A stretch of 64,000 bases of DNA from JAXGMV01 sp040772085 (GTDB taxonomy: Bacteria > Chloroflexota > Anaerolineae > Anaerolineales > Anaerolineaceae): NCBI GenBank assembly GCA_040772085.1, contig JAXGYU010000001.1:1364001-1428000 (forward strand), given 5' to 3'. The notes beneath the pieces were generated by a model. The model made no database searches. It was not told the origin of the DNA and saw only the letters and a list, made by a program, of their open reading frames with translations. Position 1 is the stretch's first letter, and every line of letters starts with the position of its first letter. Position numbers and translations under genes: made by a program. Positions 7,639-16,651 of this stretch are shown piece after piece.

Positions 7639-8637
7639 ATGCGCACGATGCTCATCCTCCTGATCTTTGTCCTGGCAGTCAGCGCCTGCACGCCCGCGCC
7701 TGCACCTGTGCCGGCTGAAACCGCCGCCCCCGCAACACTGCGGGAGGTGAACATGCCGGTCGGTTACATCCCCAACGTCCAGTTCGCCCCGTTGTATGTG
7801 GCAATAGAAAAGGGGTACTTCAAGGAAAACGGCATCAATCTGACGCTCGACTATTCCTTTGAAACCGACGCGGTCGCGCTGGTTGGCGCGAACAAGCTGC
7901 AGTTTGCCGTCGTCTCGGGTGAACAGGTGCCGTTGGGACGGTCGCAAGGTTTGCCGCTGGTGTATGTTGCCGCCTGGTACCAGCAATATCCGGTTGGCAT
8001 CACATCCATGAAGGAGTCGGGCATTGAGAAGCCGGCAGATTTGAAGGGCAGGAAGATCGGCGTGCCGGTGTTGTTCGGTGCCAGCTATGTGGGCATGAGC
8101 GCGCTGCTGCACGCGGGCGAGATCGCCCCGAAAGATGTCACGATTGACACGATTGGTTACAACCAGGTCGAGGCGCTGGTCACCGGGTCTGAGGACGCGG
8201 TGGTCACCTACGTTGCCAACGAGCCGGTGCAACTGGCTGCCAAGGGTTATGAGACGACCACCATTAAGTCGTCTGATTATTTGAAGCTGGTCTCGAACGG
8301 TATGATCACCAATGAAGCCACCATCCAGAGCGACCCCGCGCTGGTGAAAGCCATGGTCACCTCACTGCTGCGCGGCATGCGTGACACCATCGCCGATCCT
8401 GATCAAGCCTTCGAGATCTCTACCCGTTATGTTGAAAATTTAGCTGAGCAGAAGGATATCCAGAAACAGGTGCTGCTGGCTTCGATCGAACTATGGAAAA
8501 CGGAGCAGCTCGGACATTCTGATCCCGAAGCCTGGCAGAATATGCAGGATCTGCTGCTTGAAATCGGGTTCCTGGCAAAGCCGCTCGACGACCTGACCAA
8601 GTCTTACAGTAACGATTTCATCGCGCTGGACAAATAG
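7639..8637 (+). CDS. NMT1/THI5-like substrate-binding lipoprotein (RibY-like)
   Basis: A 332-residue periplasmic-binding protein. The signal peptide ends in the lipobox VSAC (C17), so the mature protein is lipid-anchored; it is followed by a Pro/Ala-rich linker. The fold matches the NMT1/THI5 group, which binds pyrimidine- or flavin-like heterocycles: GYIPNVQFAPLYVAIEKGYFKENGI (about residues 40-64) is the family's opening strand-helix. It would capture riboflavin or a relative and pass it to the permease encoded six bases upstream. The FMN riboswitch in front of the operon argues against thiamine precursor as the ligand. Confidence 0.83.
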   Translation: MRTMLILLIFVLAVSACTPAPAPVPAETAAPATLREVNMPVGYIPNVQFAPLYVAIEKGYFKENGINLTLDYSFETDAVALVGANKLQFAVVSGEQVPLGRSQGLPLVYVAAWYQQYPVGITSMKESGIEKPADLKGRKIGVPVLFGASYVGMSALLHAGEIAPKDVTIDTIGYNQVEALVTGSEDAVVTYVANEPVQLAAKGYETTTIKSSDYLKLVSNGMITNEATIQSDPALVKAMVTSLLRGMRDTIADPDQAFEISTRYVENLAEQKDIQKQVLLASIELWKTEQLGHSDPEAWQNMQDLLLEIGFLAKPLDDLTKSYSNDFIALDK

Positions 8638-8641
8638 GGAC

Positions 8642-9403
8642 ATGGCTGAGCAGGCTGTCATCATCAAGGATCTGGGGGTCACCTTTGCCGATGGCAACGG
8701 TGGGCTTGAGGTGCTGCGCCATATCGACATCAGCATCCCCGCCCAGCAATTCCTGTGCATCCTCGGACCCTCGGGCAGCGGTAAAAGCACGCTGCTGCGG
8801 GTGCTCGCCGGTCTGGTACGCCCGACGAGCGGGGGCGTCAGCTTTCCGCAGGCGCAAGGTAACAATGGTCTGCCAGATGTTGGTCTGGTGTTCCAGCAGG
8901 CCAACCTGATGCCGTGGCGCACGGTGCTGCAGAACATCAGCCTGCCGCTGGAGCTGCAAGGCAAGCCTGCTGCTGAAACGGCCGAGACTGCCAGATCACT
9001 GATTGAACTGATTGGTTTGCAGGGGTTTGAAAACACCTGGCCGCGCGACCTCTCGGGGGGTATGGCGCAGCGTGTGGCGATTGCTCGCGCCTTGGCGCAT
9101 GACCCTGATGTGCTGCTGCTTGATGAACCCTTCGGCTCGCTGGATGAGATGCTGCGCGAAAAGATGAGTGAAGACATGCTGCGCATCTGGCAAGCCAGTA
9201 AGAAGACCGTCGTCATGGTCACCCATTCCGTGCCTGAAGCGGTTTATCTCTCGGACAGGGTGCTGGTGTTCAGCCCGCGTCCGGCGGAAGTGACGCTTGA
9301 CCTGCCGGTCAATCTGCCGCGCCCGCGCCGGGACGAGATGCGTTATTCACCGCAGTTTCTTGCCTTGACGCGTGAGTTGCGGGAAGCCAGCCGGATCAGG
9401 TAA
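8642..9403 (+). CDS. ABC importer ATP-binding subunit of the riboflavin-type system
   Basis: A 253-residue ATPase of the SsuB/TauB/ThiZ group. Walker A GPSGSGKST (about residues 41-49), Q-loop VFQQANLMPW, signature LSGGMAQRVAIARAL (about 139-153) and Walker B VLLLDEPFGSLD (about 158-169) are all intact, with the switch His in VTHS. The gene starts four bases after the lipoprotein gene and ends the riboswitch-controlled operon. RibXY loci often lack a dedicated ATPase, so a complete three-gene set is worth noting. Confidence 0.85.
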   Translation: MAEQAVIIKDLGVTFADGNGGLEVLRHIDISIPAQQFLCILGPSGSGKSTLLRVLAGLVRPTSGGVSFPQAQGNNGLPDVGLVFQQANLMPWRTVLQNISLPLELQGKPAAETAETARSLIELIGLQGFENTWPRDLSGGMAQRVAIARALAHDPDVLLLDEPFGSLDEMLREKMSEDMLRIWQASKKTVVMVTHSVPEAVYLSDRVLVFSPRPAEVTLDLPVNLPRPRRDEMRYSPQFLALTRELREASRIR

Positions 9404-9466
9404 GCGTGCTCCGATCCGGGGGAAAAGTCAAGCCGATATTCACTAGCAAATATATACGATTGGCAG

Positions 9467-9495
9467 TCAACTTTTAGCCATGGAAGTGTTAGAAT
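9467..9495 (+). promoter_or_regulatory. Probable promoter of the nucleotidyltransferase gene
   Basis: A TG-extended -10 box (TGTTAGAAT, 9487-9495) with a weak TCAACT 17 bases upstream of TAGAAT. The leader to the start codon would be about 40 bases. Confidence 0.35.
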
Positions 9496-9540
9496 GGGCG
9501 AAATACACGCAAGATATCGCGATTTTTGGAGCAAACAATT

Positions 9541-10557
9541 TTGACTGAAAAACTGATGATCGCTATCCCGATGGCTGGTCATGGTACTCGTCTGCGCCCG
9601 CATACGTGGAGCAGACCTAAACCATTGCTGAGCCTGGCGGGAAAAACGACTCTTGATTATGTCCTGGACCAGTTCAACTCCGTCCCCAGCCAGTTTGATG
9701 TGGAGTACATATTCATCCTCGGCAACATGGGCGATCAGATCAAAGAGCATATGCGCCAGTTCCATCCGGACAAGAAGGTGCATTACGTCGTGCAGGAAGT
9801 GATGCGCGGTCAGTCGGACGCGATCTATCTCGCTCGCGAACACCTGCAAGGCAAGATGCTGATGGTGTACTCGGACACGCTGCTCGAGACGGATTTGTCC
9901 TTCCTGGCGGCGGAGAGCCTCGACGGCGTCGCGCTGGTTCAGCCGGTGCCCGACCCGCGCCGCTTCGGTGTCGCCAGCCTGAATGATGCCGGCCGCATCA
10001 CACATTTCGTCGAGAAGCCAAGCGACATTACCAACAACCTGGCTGTGGTCGGTTTCTATTATTTCAAACAGGCCGAAGCCTTGATCTCAGCAATCGAGGA
10101 ACAGTTCGAGCGCGGCACTACCCTCAAGGGCGAGTATTTCCTGATTGACGCGCTCAACATCATGCTCGAGCACGGCAGCCAGATGCGCTCAGAACTGGTG
10201 GGCACCTGGCTCGATGCCGGCACGGTTGATGCGGTGCTGGAAACCAACGCCTATCTTCTCGCCAAACAGAATGAAACACTCGGCGCGGTCGAGAGCGAGG
10301 ATGTCCACATTGTGCCGCCGGTCTTCATCCACCCTACCGCCAGGGTAAAGAATTGTGTGCTCGGGCCGAACGTCACCATCAACGCCGAATGCGATCTGGA
10401 AGATGTCATCCTGCGTGACAGCATTATTGATGAATACAGCACCATCAAACGCATGGTTCTGGAGCGGTCGCTGATTGGCAAGCACACCAATCTGACTGGC
10501 CAGCTCACCTCCATGATTATCGGGGACAACAGCAGTTACCTTCAACCGGGGAATTAG
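9541..10557 (+). CDS. Sugar-phosphate nucleotidyltransferase with C-terminal beta-helix
   Basis: A protein of about 338 residues. The N-terminal NTP-transferase domain carries AIPMAGHGTRLRPHTWSRPKPLL (the nucleotide-binding G-x-G-T-R-L-R-P loop plus catalytic Lys), like RmlA and GlmU-type enzymes that join a sugar phosphate to an NTP. Hexapeptide-repeat turns follow from about residue 255 (PPVFIHPTARVKNCVLGPNV), forming a left-handed beta-helix. Sugar and nucleotide cannot be decided from sequence. The start is uncertain: TTG 9541 lies nine bases after GGAG; TTG 9526 and ATG 9556 are alternatives. It lies 46 bases before an aminotransferase gene. Confidence 0.75.
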   Translation: MTEKLMIAIPMAGHGTRLRPHTWSRPKPLLSLAGKTTLDYVLDQFNSVPSQFDVEYIFILGNMGDQIKEHMRQFHPDKKVHYVVQEVMRGQSDAIYLAREHLQGKMLMVYSDTLLETDLSFLAAESLDGVALVQPVPDPRRFGVASLNDAGRITHFVEKPSDITNNLAVVGFYYFKQAEALISAIEEQFERGTTLKGEYFLIDALNIMLEHGSQMRSELVGTWLDAGTVDAVLETNAYLLAKQNETLGAVESEDVHIVPPVFIHPTARVKNCVLGPNVTINAECDLEDVILRDSIIDEYSTIKRMVLERSLIGKHTNLTGQLTSMIIGDNSSYLQPGN

Positions 10558-10602
10558 CGTGGTTCAATGAACCACTAATCAACTTAAAACCAAGGAGCCG
10601 TC

Positions 10603-11766
10603 ATGACAAAGTACCAGCTTTCAGAACGTGTTGTAAACCTCAAACCCTCTGGCATTCGAAAGTTTTTTGATATCGTCGCTACGATGAAGGACGTCATTTC
10701 ACTGGGAATCGGCGAACCTGATTTCACCACCCCTAACGGTATTTTGCAGGCAGGCATCAAATCGCTGCAGGACGGCGAGACGCATTACACCTCCAACGCC
10801 GGCATCCTTGAAGCACGCAAAGCTGTTTCTGAACAGCTCGAAAAGCTCTATGGCATCTCCTATGACCCGGGCAGTGAAATCGTTCTGACCGTTGGTGTGT
10901 CTGAAGCGCTGTATCTCGCCGCGACCGCCATGCTCAACCCCGGTGATGAAGTCATCATCCCGACCCCGTGTTTCGTCTCCTATCAGGCTGAAGTTGAACT
11001 GGCGGGCGGCAAGGTTGTTGAAGTGCCCTCGACCTTGGAAAACAACTTCGCGCTCGATCCGGCTGCGATTGAAGCCGCCATCACGCCCAAGACCAAATTC
11101 CTGCTGATTGGCTATCCCAACAACCCGACCGGTGCGGTCGCCAGCCGCGAAACTTTGCTGGAACTAGCCAAGATCGTTGAGAAGCATAATCTGCTGGTGC
11201 TCTCGGATGAGATCTACGACCGGCTGGTCTACGGCGTCAAGCACGTCTGCTTCGCCACGCTGCCCGGCATGAAAGACCGCACCGTCACATTGGGCGGCTT
11301 CTCCAAGGCCTATGCCATGACCGGCTGGCGTATTGGTTACGCCTGCGGTCCGGCTGAAGTCATAGCTGCCATGGTGCGTATCCACCAGTTCACCATTATG
11401 TCGGCGCCGACCACCGCCCAGACCGCCGCGCTATTCGCCCTGCGTCATGGCGAGGAACAGGTTGAGATGATGGTGAAGGAATATGACCGCCGCCGCAGAC
11501 TGATTGTGGACGGCTTCAATCATATCGGCCTGCCGACCTTCGAGCCCAAGGGCGCCTTCTACGCCTTCCCCAAAATCAGCGTGACGGGCCTGGATGATGA
11601 GACCTTTGCCACCCGGCTGCTGGAAGAAGAACAGGTTGCAATGGTGCCGGGCAATGCCTTCGGCGCCGGCGGCGACGGCTTCTGCCGCGCCTCGTACGCG
11701 ACCAACTACAACAAGATCGAAGAAGCACTGCGCCGCATCGAGCGCTTCGCCCACCGGCTGGATTAG
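10603..11766 (+). CDS. Class I/II PLP-dependent aminotransferase
   Basis: A 387-residue fold-type I aminotransferase of the aspartate aminotransferase (AAT-I gamma) group. Visible features: substrate loop GIGEPDFTTP (about 38-47), NNPTG (about 172-176), the cofactor-binding SDEIYDRLVYG, and the Schiff-base lysine in GGFSKAYAMTGWRIGY (about residue 236). The C-terminal Arg region is FCRASYA. It transfers amino groups between amino acids and 2-oxo acids; the preferred amino acid is not clear. AAGGAG lies seven bases before ATG 10603. A strong terminator follows. Confidence 0.85.
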   Translation: MTKYQLSERVVNLKPSGIRKFFDIVATMKDVISLGIGEPDFTTPNGILQAGIKSLQDGETHYTSNAGILEARKAVSEQLEKLYGISYDPGSEIVLTVGVSEALYLAATAMLNPGDEVIIPTPCFVSYQAEVELAGGKVVEVPSTLENNFALDPAAIEAAITPKTKFLLIGYPNNPTGAVASRETLLELAKIVEKHNLLVLSDEIYDRLVYGVKHVCFATLPGMKDRTVTLGGFSKAYAMTGWRIGYACGPAEVIAAMVRIHQFTIMSAPTTAQTAALFALRHGEEQVEMMVKEYDRRRRLIVDGFNHIGLPTFEPKGAFYAFPKISVTGLDDETFATRLLEEEQVAMVPGNAFGAGGDGFCRASYATNYNKIEEALRRIERFAHRLD

Positions 11767-11788
11767 CCGGGAGAATTATGACGACAAA

Positions 11789-11822
11789 ACAAACCCCGCA
11801 GTTGATGCGGGGTTTGTTGTTT
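11789..11822. terminator. Bidirectional terminator between converging genes
   Basis: A 12-base perfect stem (ACAAACCCCGCA with TGCGGGGTTTGT, loop GTTGA). The arms give T-rich tails in both directions, serving the aminotransferase and the minus-strand sugar cluster that ends at 11821. Confidence 0.85.
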
Positions 11823-13683
11823 AATTCCGGCAGGGGAACAAGCGTTTAGAATACTTCCATTGACTGCTTGAACCATAAACCCTGACGTCAAGGTCGTAAG
11901 GTTGTGGTGAACCATTATAAACAGCAAAATCCTTGTCCTGCTCAATATTATCCACAGTCTGGTAAAGGCTGACGAAATCCGATGCACTGGTATCAGAGGA
12001 TGTAAATCTGATCTCGTATTGACTTCCTGGACTCAATGGTATCTTAGGCAGACATATAGTCTGGTATGCATTGTCTACCAAGGTGCTGGCTGGATAATCT
12101 TGCTTGAAAAGATTTTCGCCCAGGGAATTGAGTATTTCAACCTGATATCTTGAATGGTTCACACGAGCATATGTTCCAATTCTGACCTGCAATTCATCAA
12201 GAGTCTCGCTTTCTGAGGTAAAAACCTGACTCAAGCTATCTCCCGCAAATAACGGACGAGTGGGCACAAGAGGGATCTGCTGTCTGGCGAAAGTAATTCT
12301 AGGTCCAATAAGGGAAAACGCGAGACTCAAGAAAGCCGGCACGACAAATATGCTCAACCCTCCTATGAAACGTACCTGAGTTAGCCAAATTGGCACATCT
12401 ACATAGGTGTCCTTCGAATATTTGGGATGTTTAAAAATTGCCTGAATCAAAATGAGACCGGAGAGGAAACTAAAACTAAGTGATTTGTCGGTCAGGATAA
12501 ATATGTCACGCATTGTCACATAGTATCCGGCAACAGGTATTGAATAATGCTTTAACAAACCTAGATTAAATAAATTCTGATCGACATGATTTACGTACAT
12601 ATTCACAGTAAAAATAGTGAACATGAGCATCATCAATATGTCTAGCCAAAGGAAGAAATCTCTCCGCTTGTTAAAGACCGAACTCATCACCCAGAAAGGA
12701 GTTGCAAATACAAGCCATTGCGGATGGAACATGGAAAACCCGAATAGCAGAGACATTACCAAACAACAAAAGTAATTCATCCATGCGAACAAATCAACCT
12801 TTTCAGCAGTATCAGTAAAATATGCCCATGCGACGATTAAGATCCAAAGTAATATAAAAAGTTTTAACGAGAGATAATGAAGATCCAACTGCGCGAAAAG
12901 TATAAAATTAGGTGCTCCAAATCCAAAAACACCTTGGCGGAATGCTTCCGATGGCAGGTAAGGAGTAATTGAGATTAAAATGGGCAAAAAATAAAGACTA
13001 ATGTCTCTTATCAATATTTCAATTCTTTTCTCTTTCAGTAACAGGAGGGGAAAAAACACTAAGAGTGAGTAGTATTTGAATGTTAGAGCGATACCAAAAA
13101 ACAATATGAAGGGGAACCGTTTATCTTTGAGGTAATAATAAATTCCCGCAAGGGTGAACGTCAATGTGAATGCATCATACTGCCCAAAAATAAAAGGGCT
13201 GAATAATGCAATCGGTGTACCGAACCAAATGAACGCATTAAGTCGTGCATTTTTATCATCACAAATAACGAGCCTAAATATTTTGTAGATGATCCAGGCG
13301 CAGAGAAAATAGGCAACTGCCGAGGCCGCCTTGTAATACATGATGTAAATAAAGGGTGGTTGAATCTGGTCCAGCGGCGGCATGATGCCGAATAATTTCA
13401 AAGGCAAATTCCAAAGAGCGAAGAGAAAATATGTGCTGGGCATATAAGACATGAGACCCCAGCCGGGGGTCACAAAATCATAGTAATCCAATATATGACC
13501 ATTGAGTATGCTCAGCGACGGCCCAGCCGTAGCTAGGAGATCAGCTTGCTGGAAGACTAGATAACAAACAGCCAAGAAAACCGTATTTATGAACCCCCAC
13601 CCCAAACCATTATGGAACAAGCTAATGCTCATAAGGTCTTTCGAGAAGGCTGCTGCTATTCTGAGTAATTTCATCGGGCTCAT
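11821..13683 (-). CDS. GT-C-type membrane glycosyltransferase, copy 1
   Basis: A 620-residue integral membrane protein with about ten helices and a C-terminal beta-rich domain of about 150 residues on the outer side. The first outer loop contains NGHILDYYDFVTPGWG, with acidic residues in the place expected for a GT-C catalytic base. IFGQYDAFTLTFTLAG resembles DUF2029/GT87 and PIG-M-type enzymes that use a polyprenyl-phosphate sugar. It is the last gene of the cluster, and it is a close paralogue of the next gene: the same length, with colinear motifs throughout. Base composition is strikingly AT-rich compared with the rfb genes of the same cluster. Confidence 0.7.
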   Translation of the reverse strand: MSPMKLLRIAAAFSKDLMSISLFHNGLGWGFINTVFLAVCYLVFQQADLLATAGPSLSILNGHILDYYDFVTPGWGLMSYMPSTYFLFALWNLPLKLFGIMPPLDQIQPPFIYIMYYKAASAVAYFLCAWIIYKIFRLVICDDKNARLNAFIWFGTPIALFSPFIFGQYDAFTLTFTLAGIYYYLKDKRFPFILFFGIALTFKYYSLLVFFPLLLLKEKRIEILIRDISLYFLPILISITPYLPSEAFRQGVFGFGAPNFILFAQLDLHYLSLKLFILLWILIVAWAYFTDTAEKVDLFAWMNYFCCLVMSLLFGFSMFHPQWLVFATPFWVMSSVFNKRRDFFLWLDILMMLMFTIFTVNMYVNHVDQNLFNLGLLKHYSIPVAGYYVTMRDIFILTDKSLSFSFLSGLILIQAIFKHPKYSKDTYVDVPIWLTQVRFIGGLSIFVVPAFLSLAFSLIGPRITFARQQIPLVPTRPLFAGDSLSQVFTSESETLDELQVRIGTYARVNHSRYQVEILNSLGENLFKQDYPASTLVDNAYQTICLPKIPLSPGSQYEIRFTSSDTSASDFVSLYQTVDNIEQDKDFAVYNGSPQPYDLDVRVYGSSSQWKYSKRLFPCRN

Positions 13684-13759
13684 TGCCTCTTCAGGTTTCG
13701 GATAATGGGGATAGTTTCAGTAAACTCACAAGTAGTAACCGAAGTAATATTTTGATAAA

Positions 13760-15619
13760 CTAAACATCGCATGGAAGCTTTTTCGCCAAAGCCTTCATGA
13801 ACCCATTCGACCCGACAACCCGGATGGCCAGATCATAGGGCTGTTTTTCTCCATTCAGGATAGCGTAATCGTTGACTGGGTCAACCTCTTTGATAGTACG
13901 ATAAATCGTTACATTATTGTCTGGGTCCGTACCGCTGGAAGAGAACCTGATCTCATAGGTTTTGCCAGGTGTCACAGGGATGTTTGGTACACAAAAGGTG
14001 TTGTATTGCGTATCAAGAAAATCTTTGGTGCGGTAGCTATTAGAGAACAGGATTCCACCCAGATCATCAAGTATGTCAATGTGGAATTCAGAAATATTAT
14101 GGCGGCCGTAGGTACCGATTTTCAATTCAACCTTATCCATTTGTTCAAAGCTGGACACGAACTTCTGGCTCATGCTCTCTCCAGCTTGGAGAGGGATCGT
14201 CGTCTCCGAATTCAAATTCTTTCGCGTGAATGAGAATGACGGCGAGAGCAGCGAGTAGATCAGTACAAAAAAGGCAGGTAGTACAAATACACTCACCCCA
14301 CCAAGGTATCGGAGCTGAGTCAGCCAGCGCGGCACCTGGATAACGTTAAGATCAGTAAGAGAGAATTTTGGATGCTTGAACAACGCGTGGGTAAGGATAA
14401 AACCTGACAAAATACTGAATGGTAGTGTTGCATCCTTAAATGGCAAAATATCACGCATCGTGATTGAGTTACCGAGAACCGGAGCCGAAAGACGATGGAA
14501 AATGCCGAGGTTCATGATGTGCTGGTCGGTTGTCGTAATACCTGTATTCACCGTAATGATCGTAAGCATCAGCATCATCAAGATATCCAGCCATAAGAAG
14601 AATTCAAACCGCTTATTGTACAGGGCGCTCATTACCCAAAAAGGCGTTGCAAAAAGCAGCCATTGTGGATGGAAAAACGAGAGACCGAAGAGCAGGAACA
14701 TGACCAGACTGGCGAGGTAATTCATCCATTTAAATAAGTCAGTCCGTTCTTTCACGTCAGTGAAGTACGCCCAGGCAGCAACTGCAATCCATAACACGAT
14801 GAAGAGTTTTAACGAGAGATATTGGAGGTTTAGTTCAGCCAGAAAAATATGTGTCGGTCCAACAAAGCCGAATACATACTCACGAAAAGCATTTGATGGC
14901 AGGAATGGCAAGATAACGATCAACACCGGAAGAAAATAAAAGAATGAATATTTTATTAGGACGCCTATTCTTTTTTCCTTCAACAATAAAAGAGGAAAGA
15001 AAATTAGTAACGAATAATACTTGAAGGTCAATGCGATCGCGAAAAAAAAGATAAACAGCGGATTGTTATTTTTAATATAAAAATATACACCTGCAAGCAC
15101 AAACACCAAAGTCAAAATGTCATACTGTCCAAATATATAAGTGCTATAAATTGCAACAGGTGATGTAAACCAGATGAACGCGCCCAACCGTGAATTTTTT
15201 TCACTAAACCCCGCCCGTCGCAGGATCAGTAATACCAACCACCCGCTGATGAAATAAGCTACTGCTAGCGCAAGCTTGTAATACATGATGTAAACAAACG
15301 GGGGTTGAAACTGTTCCAATGGGGGGCGTATACCGAACAACTTCAGAGGAAAATTCCAAAGGGCAAAAACAAAATAAGTGCTGGGCAAATACACCATACG
15401 ACCCCAGGCTGGATAAACGTAATCATAAAAATCCAGCACATGACCGTCAAGCATGGTCAGGGTCGGCCCCGCTGTGAGTAATAGGTCACCTTGTTGAAAT
15501 GACAAATAAAACAAAGCGAAGAACAATAAATTCAAAACGCCGATCACCAAGCCATTATGAAAAAAAGATATTTTAGTTATTTCTTTTATAAATACTAGTA
15601 TTCTTTGAGACAGCTTCAT
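13760..15619 (-). CDS. GT-C-type membrane glycosyltransferase, copy 2
   Basis: A 619-residue paralogue of the preceding protein. It shares DGHVLDFYDYVYPAWG in the first outer loop (about residues 47-62), LPSTYFVFALWNFPLKLFGI, QPPFVYIMYYK, the IFGQYDILTLVF segment and LTFKYYSLLIFFPLLLLKEKR. The C-terminal extracytoplasmic beta domain is kept. Two copies may add successive residues or act on different acceptors in the same glycan. The donor is probably made by the polyprenyl-phosphate GT2 encoded 36 bases upstream. The sequence is AT-rich. Confidence 0.7.
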   Translation of the reverse strand: MKLSQRILVFIKEITKISFFHNGLVIGVLNLLFFALFYLSFQQGDLLLTAGPTLTMLDGHVLDFYDYVYPAWGRMVYLPSTYFVFALWNFPLKLFGIRPPLEQFQPPFVYIMYYKLALAVAYFISGWLVLLILRRAGFSEKNSRLGAFIWFTSPVAIYSTYIFGQYDILTLVFVLAGVYFYIKNNNPLFIFFFAIALTFKYYSLLIFFPLLLLKEKRIGVLIKYSFFYFLPVLIVILPFLPSNAFREYVFGFVGPTHIFLAELNLQYLSLKLFIVLWIAVAAWAYFTDVKERTDLFKWMNYLASLVMFLLFGLSFFHPQWLLFATPFWVMSALYNKRFEFFLWLDILMMLMLTIITVNTGITTTDQHIMNLGIFHRLSAPVLGNSITMRDILPFKDATLPFSILSGFILTHALFKHPKFSLTDLNVIQVPRWLTQLRYLGGVSVFVLPAFFVLIYSLLSPSFSFTRKNLNSETTIPLQAGESMSQKFVSSFEQMDKVELKIGTYGRHNISEFHIDILDDLGGILFSNSYRTKDFLDTQYNTFCVPNIPVTPGKTYEIRFSSSGTDPDNNVTIYRTIKEVDPVNDYAILNGEKQPYDLAIRVVGSNGFMKALAKKLPCDV

Positions 15620-15655
15620 CAGTCTCTCCCTGCTAATCCCAATTTCATCATTCGT

Positions 15656-16651
15656 TTACAGCGAATAGTTTTGAGGAAAGTTTATCCGTTCCTTCTCAAC
15701 AACCAGCGGTCGTTTCAGGACTTGTGTATAAATCGCCCCTATATATTCACCTACAATACCAAGGAAAAGCAACTGGACGGATCCCACGAAAAACAATCCA
15801 ATGATGACCGGGGCTAATCCGAGCGAGAAGCTGTCCCATTTAATCAACTTATAAACCAAATACATCAAGCCTACCAGAAAGCTGATGATGGCAGTCACAA
15901 ACCCTGATAAGGCGGCAATCCGAAGCGGAAGTTTGGAATGATTGGTAAAGCCCAGCATAGCAATATCATAAAGAGTATAAAAATTGTTCTTAGTGATCCC
16001 GCGTCGTCGTTTCGGTTGGTCATAAGCAATGGTCGCTGCCGGATAACCTAATTCTGCGACCAAGCCACGGAAGTATGGATAAGGATCATTTAGGGACTTT
16101 ATCGTGCTAATAACTTGCTGATCATAAAGGCCAAACCCGGTTGCATGCTCGACAAGTTTAATTTCTGAAACAGCCTGTAACAATCGATAATAGATCGTCC
16201 TTATCAAATAGAAGATCGGCGTTTCCTGGCTATGGACTTTAACGCCCATGACAACCTTATATCCCTCTTTCCATTTCTTTATGAATTCCGGAATCAGCGA
16301 AGGAGGATCCTGCAAATCAGCCGCCAGCAAAATTACCGCATCATGATCAGCCATCTGCAACACACCATAATATGGTGAGCGGATGTGTCCGAAGTTTCTG
16401 ACGTTCTCAATAATCCTGACCCTGTGATCATTAGCTGAGATGTTTATTAATTTTTCAAGGGTCCTGTCAGTAGAGGCGTTATCTATAAAGAGAATATTGA
16501 AATCAATGTCAGGCTGACCTTCTAACACTTCCTTAATCAGGCTATAAACCTCATCAACATTATCTTCCTCATTAAAGCAAGGAACAACGACACCTATTCT
16601 CTTTTGGTTGGAAAATTTACCGACACCCGGATCAACTGAATCCTGCTGCAT
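15656..16651 (-). CDS. GT2 polyprenyl-phosphate glycosyltransferase (DPM1/GtrB-like)
   Basis: A 331-residue GT-A enzyme. VVPCFNEEDNVDEVYSLI (about residues 22-39) opens the nucleotide-sugar domain, ILLAADLQDPPSLIPEF gives the D-x-D-type metal site (about 111-115), and KRRRGITKNNFY is the conserved family block before two C-terminal membrane helices (about 235-310). These enzymes move a sugar from a nucleotide donor to polyprenyl phosphate on the cytoplasmic side. Together with the two GT-C genes it suggests a flip-and-transfer route. ATG at 16651 abuts the stop of the TPP-enzyme gene. Confidence 0.82.
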   Translation of the reverse strand: MQQDSVDPGVGKFSNQKRIGVVVPCFNEEDNVDEVYSLIKEVLEGQPDIDFNILFIDNASTDRTLEKLINISANDHRVRIIENVRNFGHIRSPYYGVLQMADHDAVILLAADLQDPPSLIPEFIKKWKEGYKVVMGVKVHSQETPIFYLIRTIYYRLLQAVSEIKLVEHATGFGLYDQQVISTIKSLNDPYPYFRGLVAELGYPAATIAYDQPKRRRGITKNNFYTLYDIAMLGFTNHSKLPLRIAALSGFVTAIISFLVGLMYLVYKLIKWDSFSLGLAPVIIGLFFVGSVQLLFLGIVGEYIGAIYTQVLKRPLVVEKERINFPQNYSL

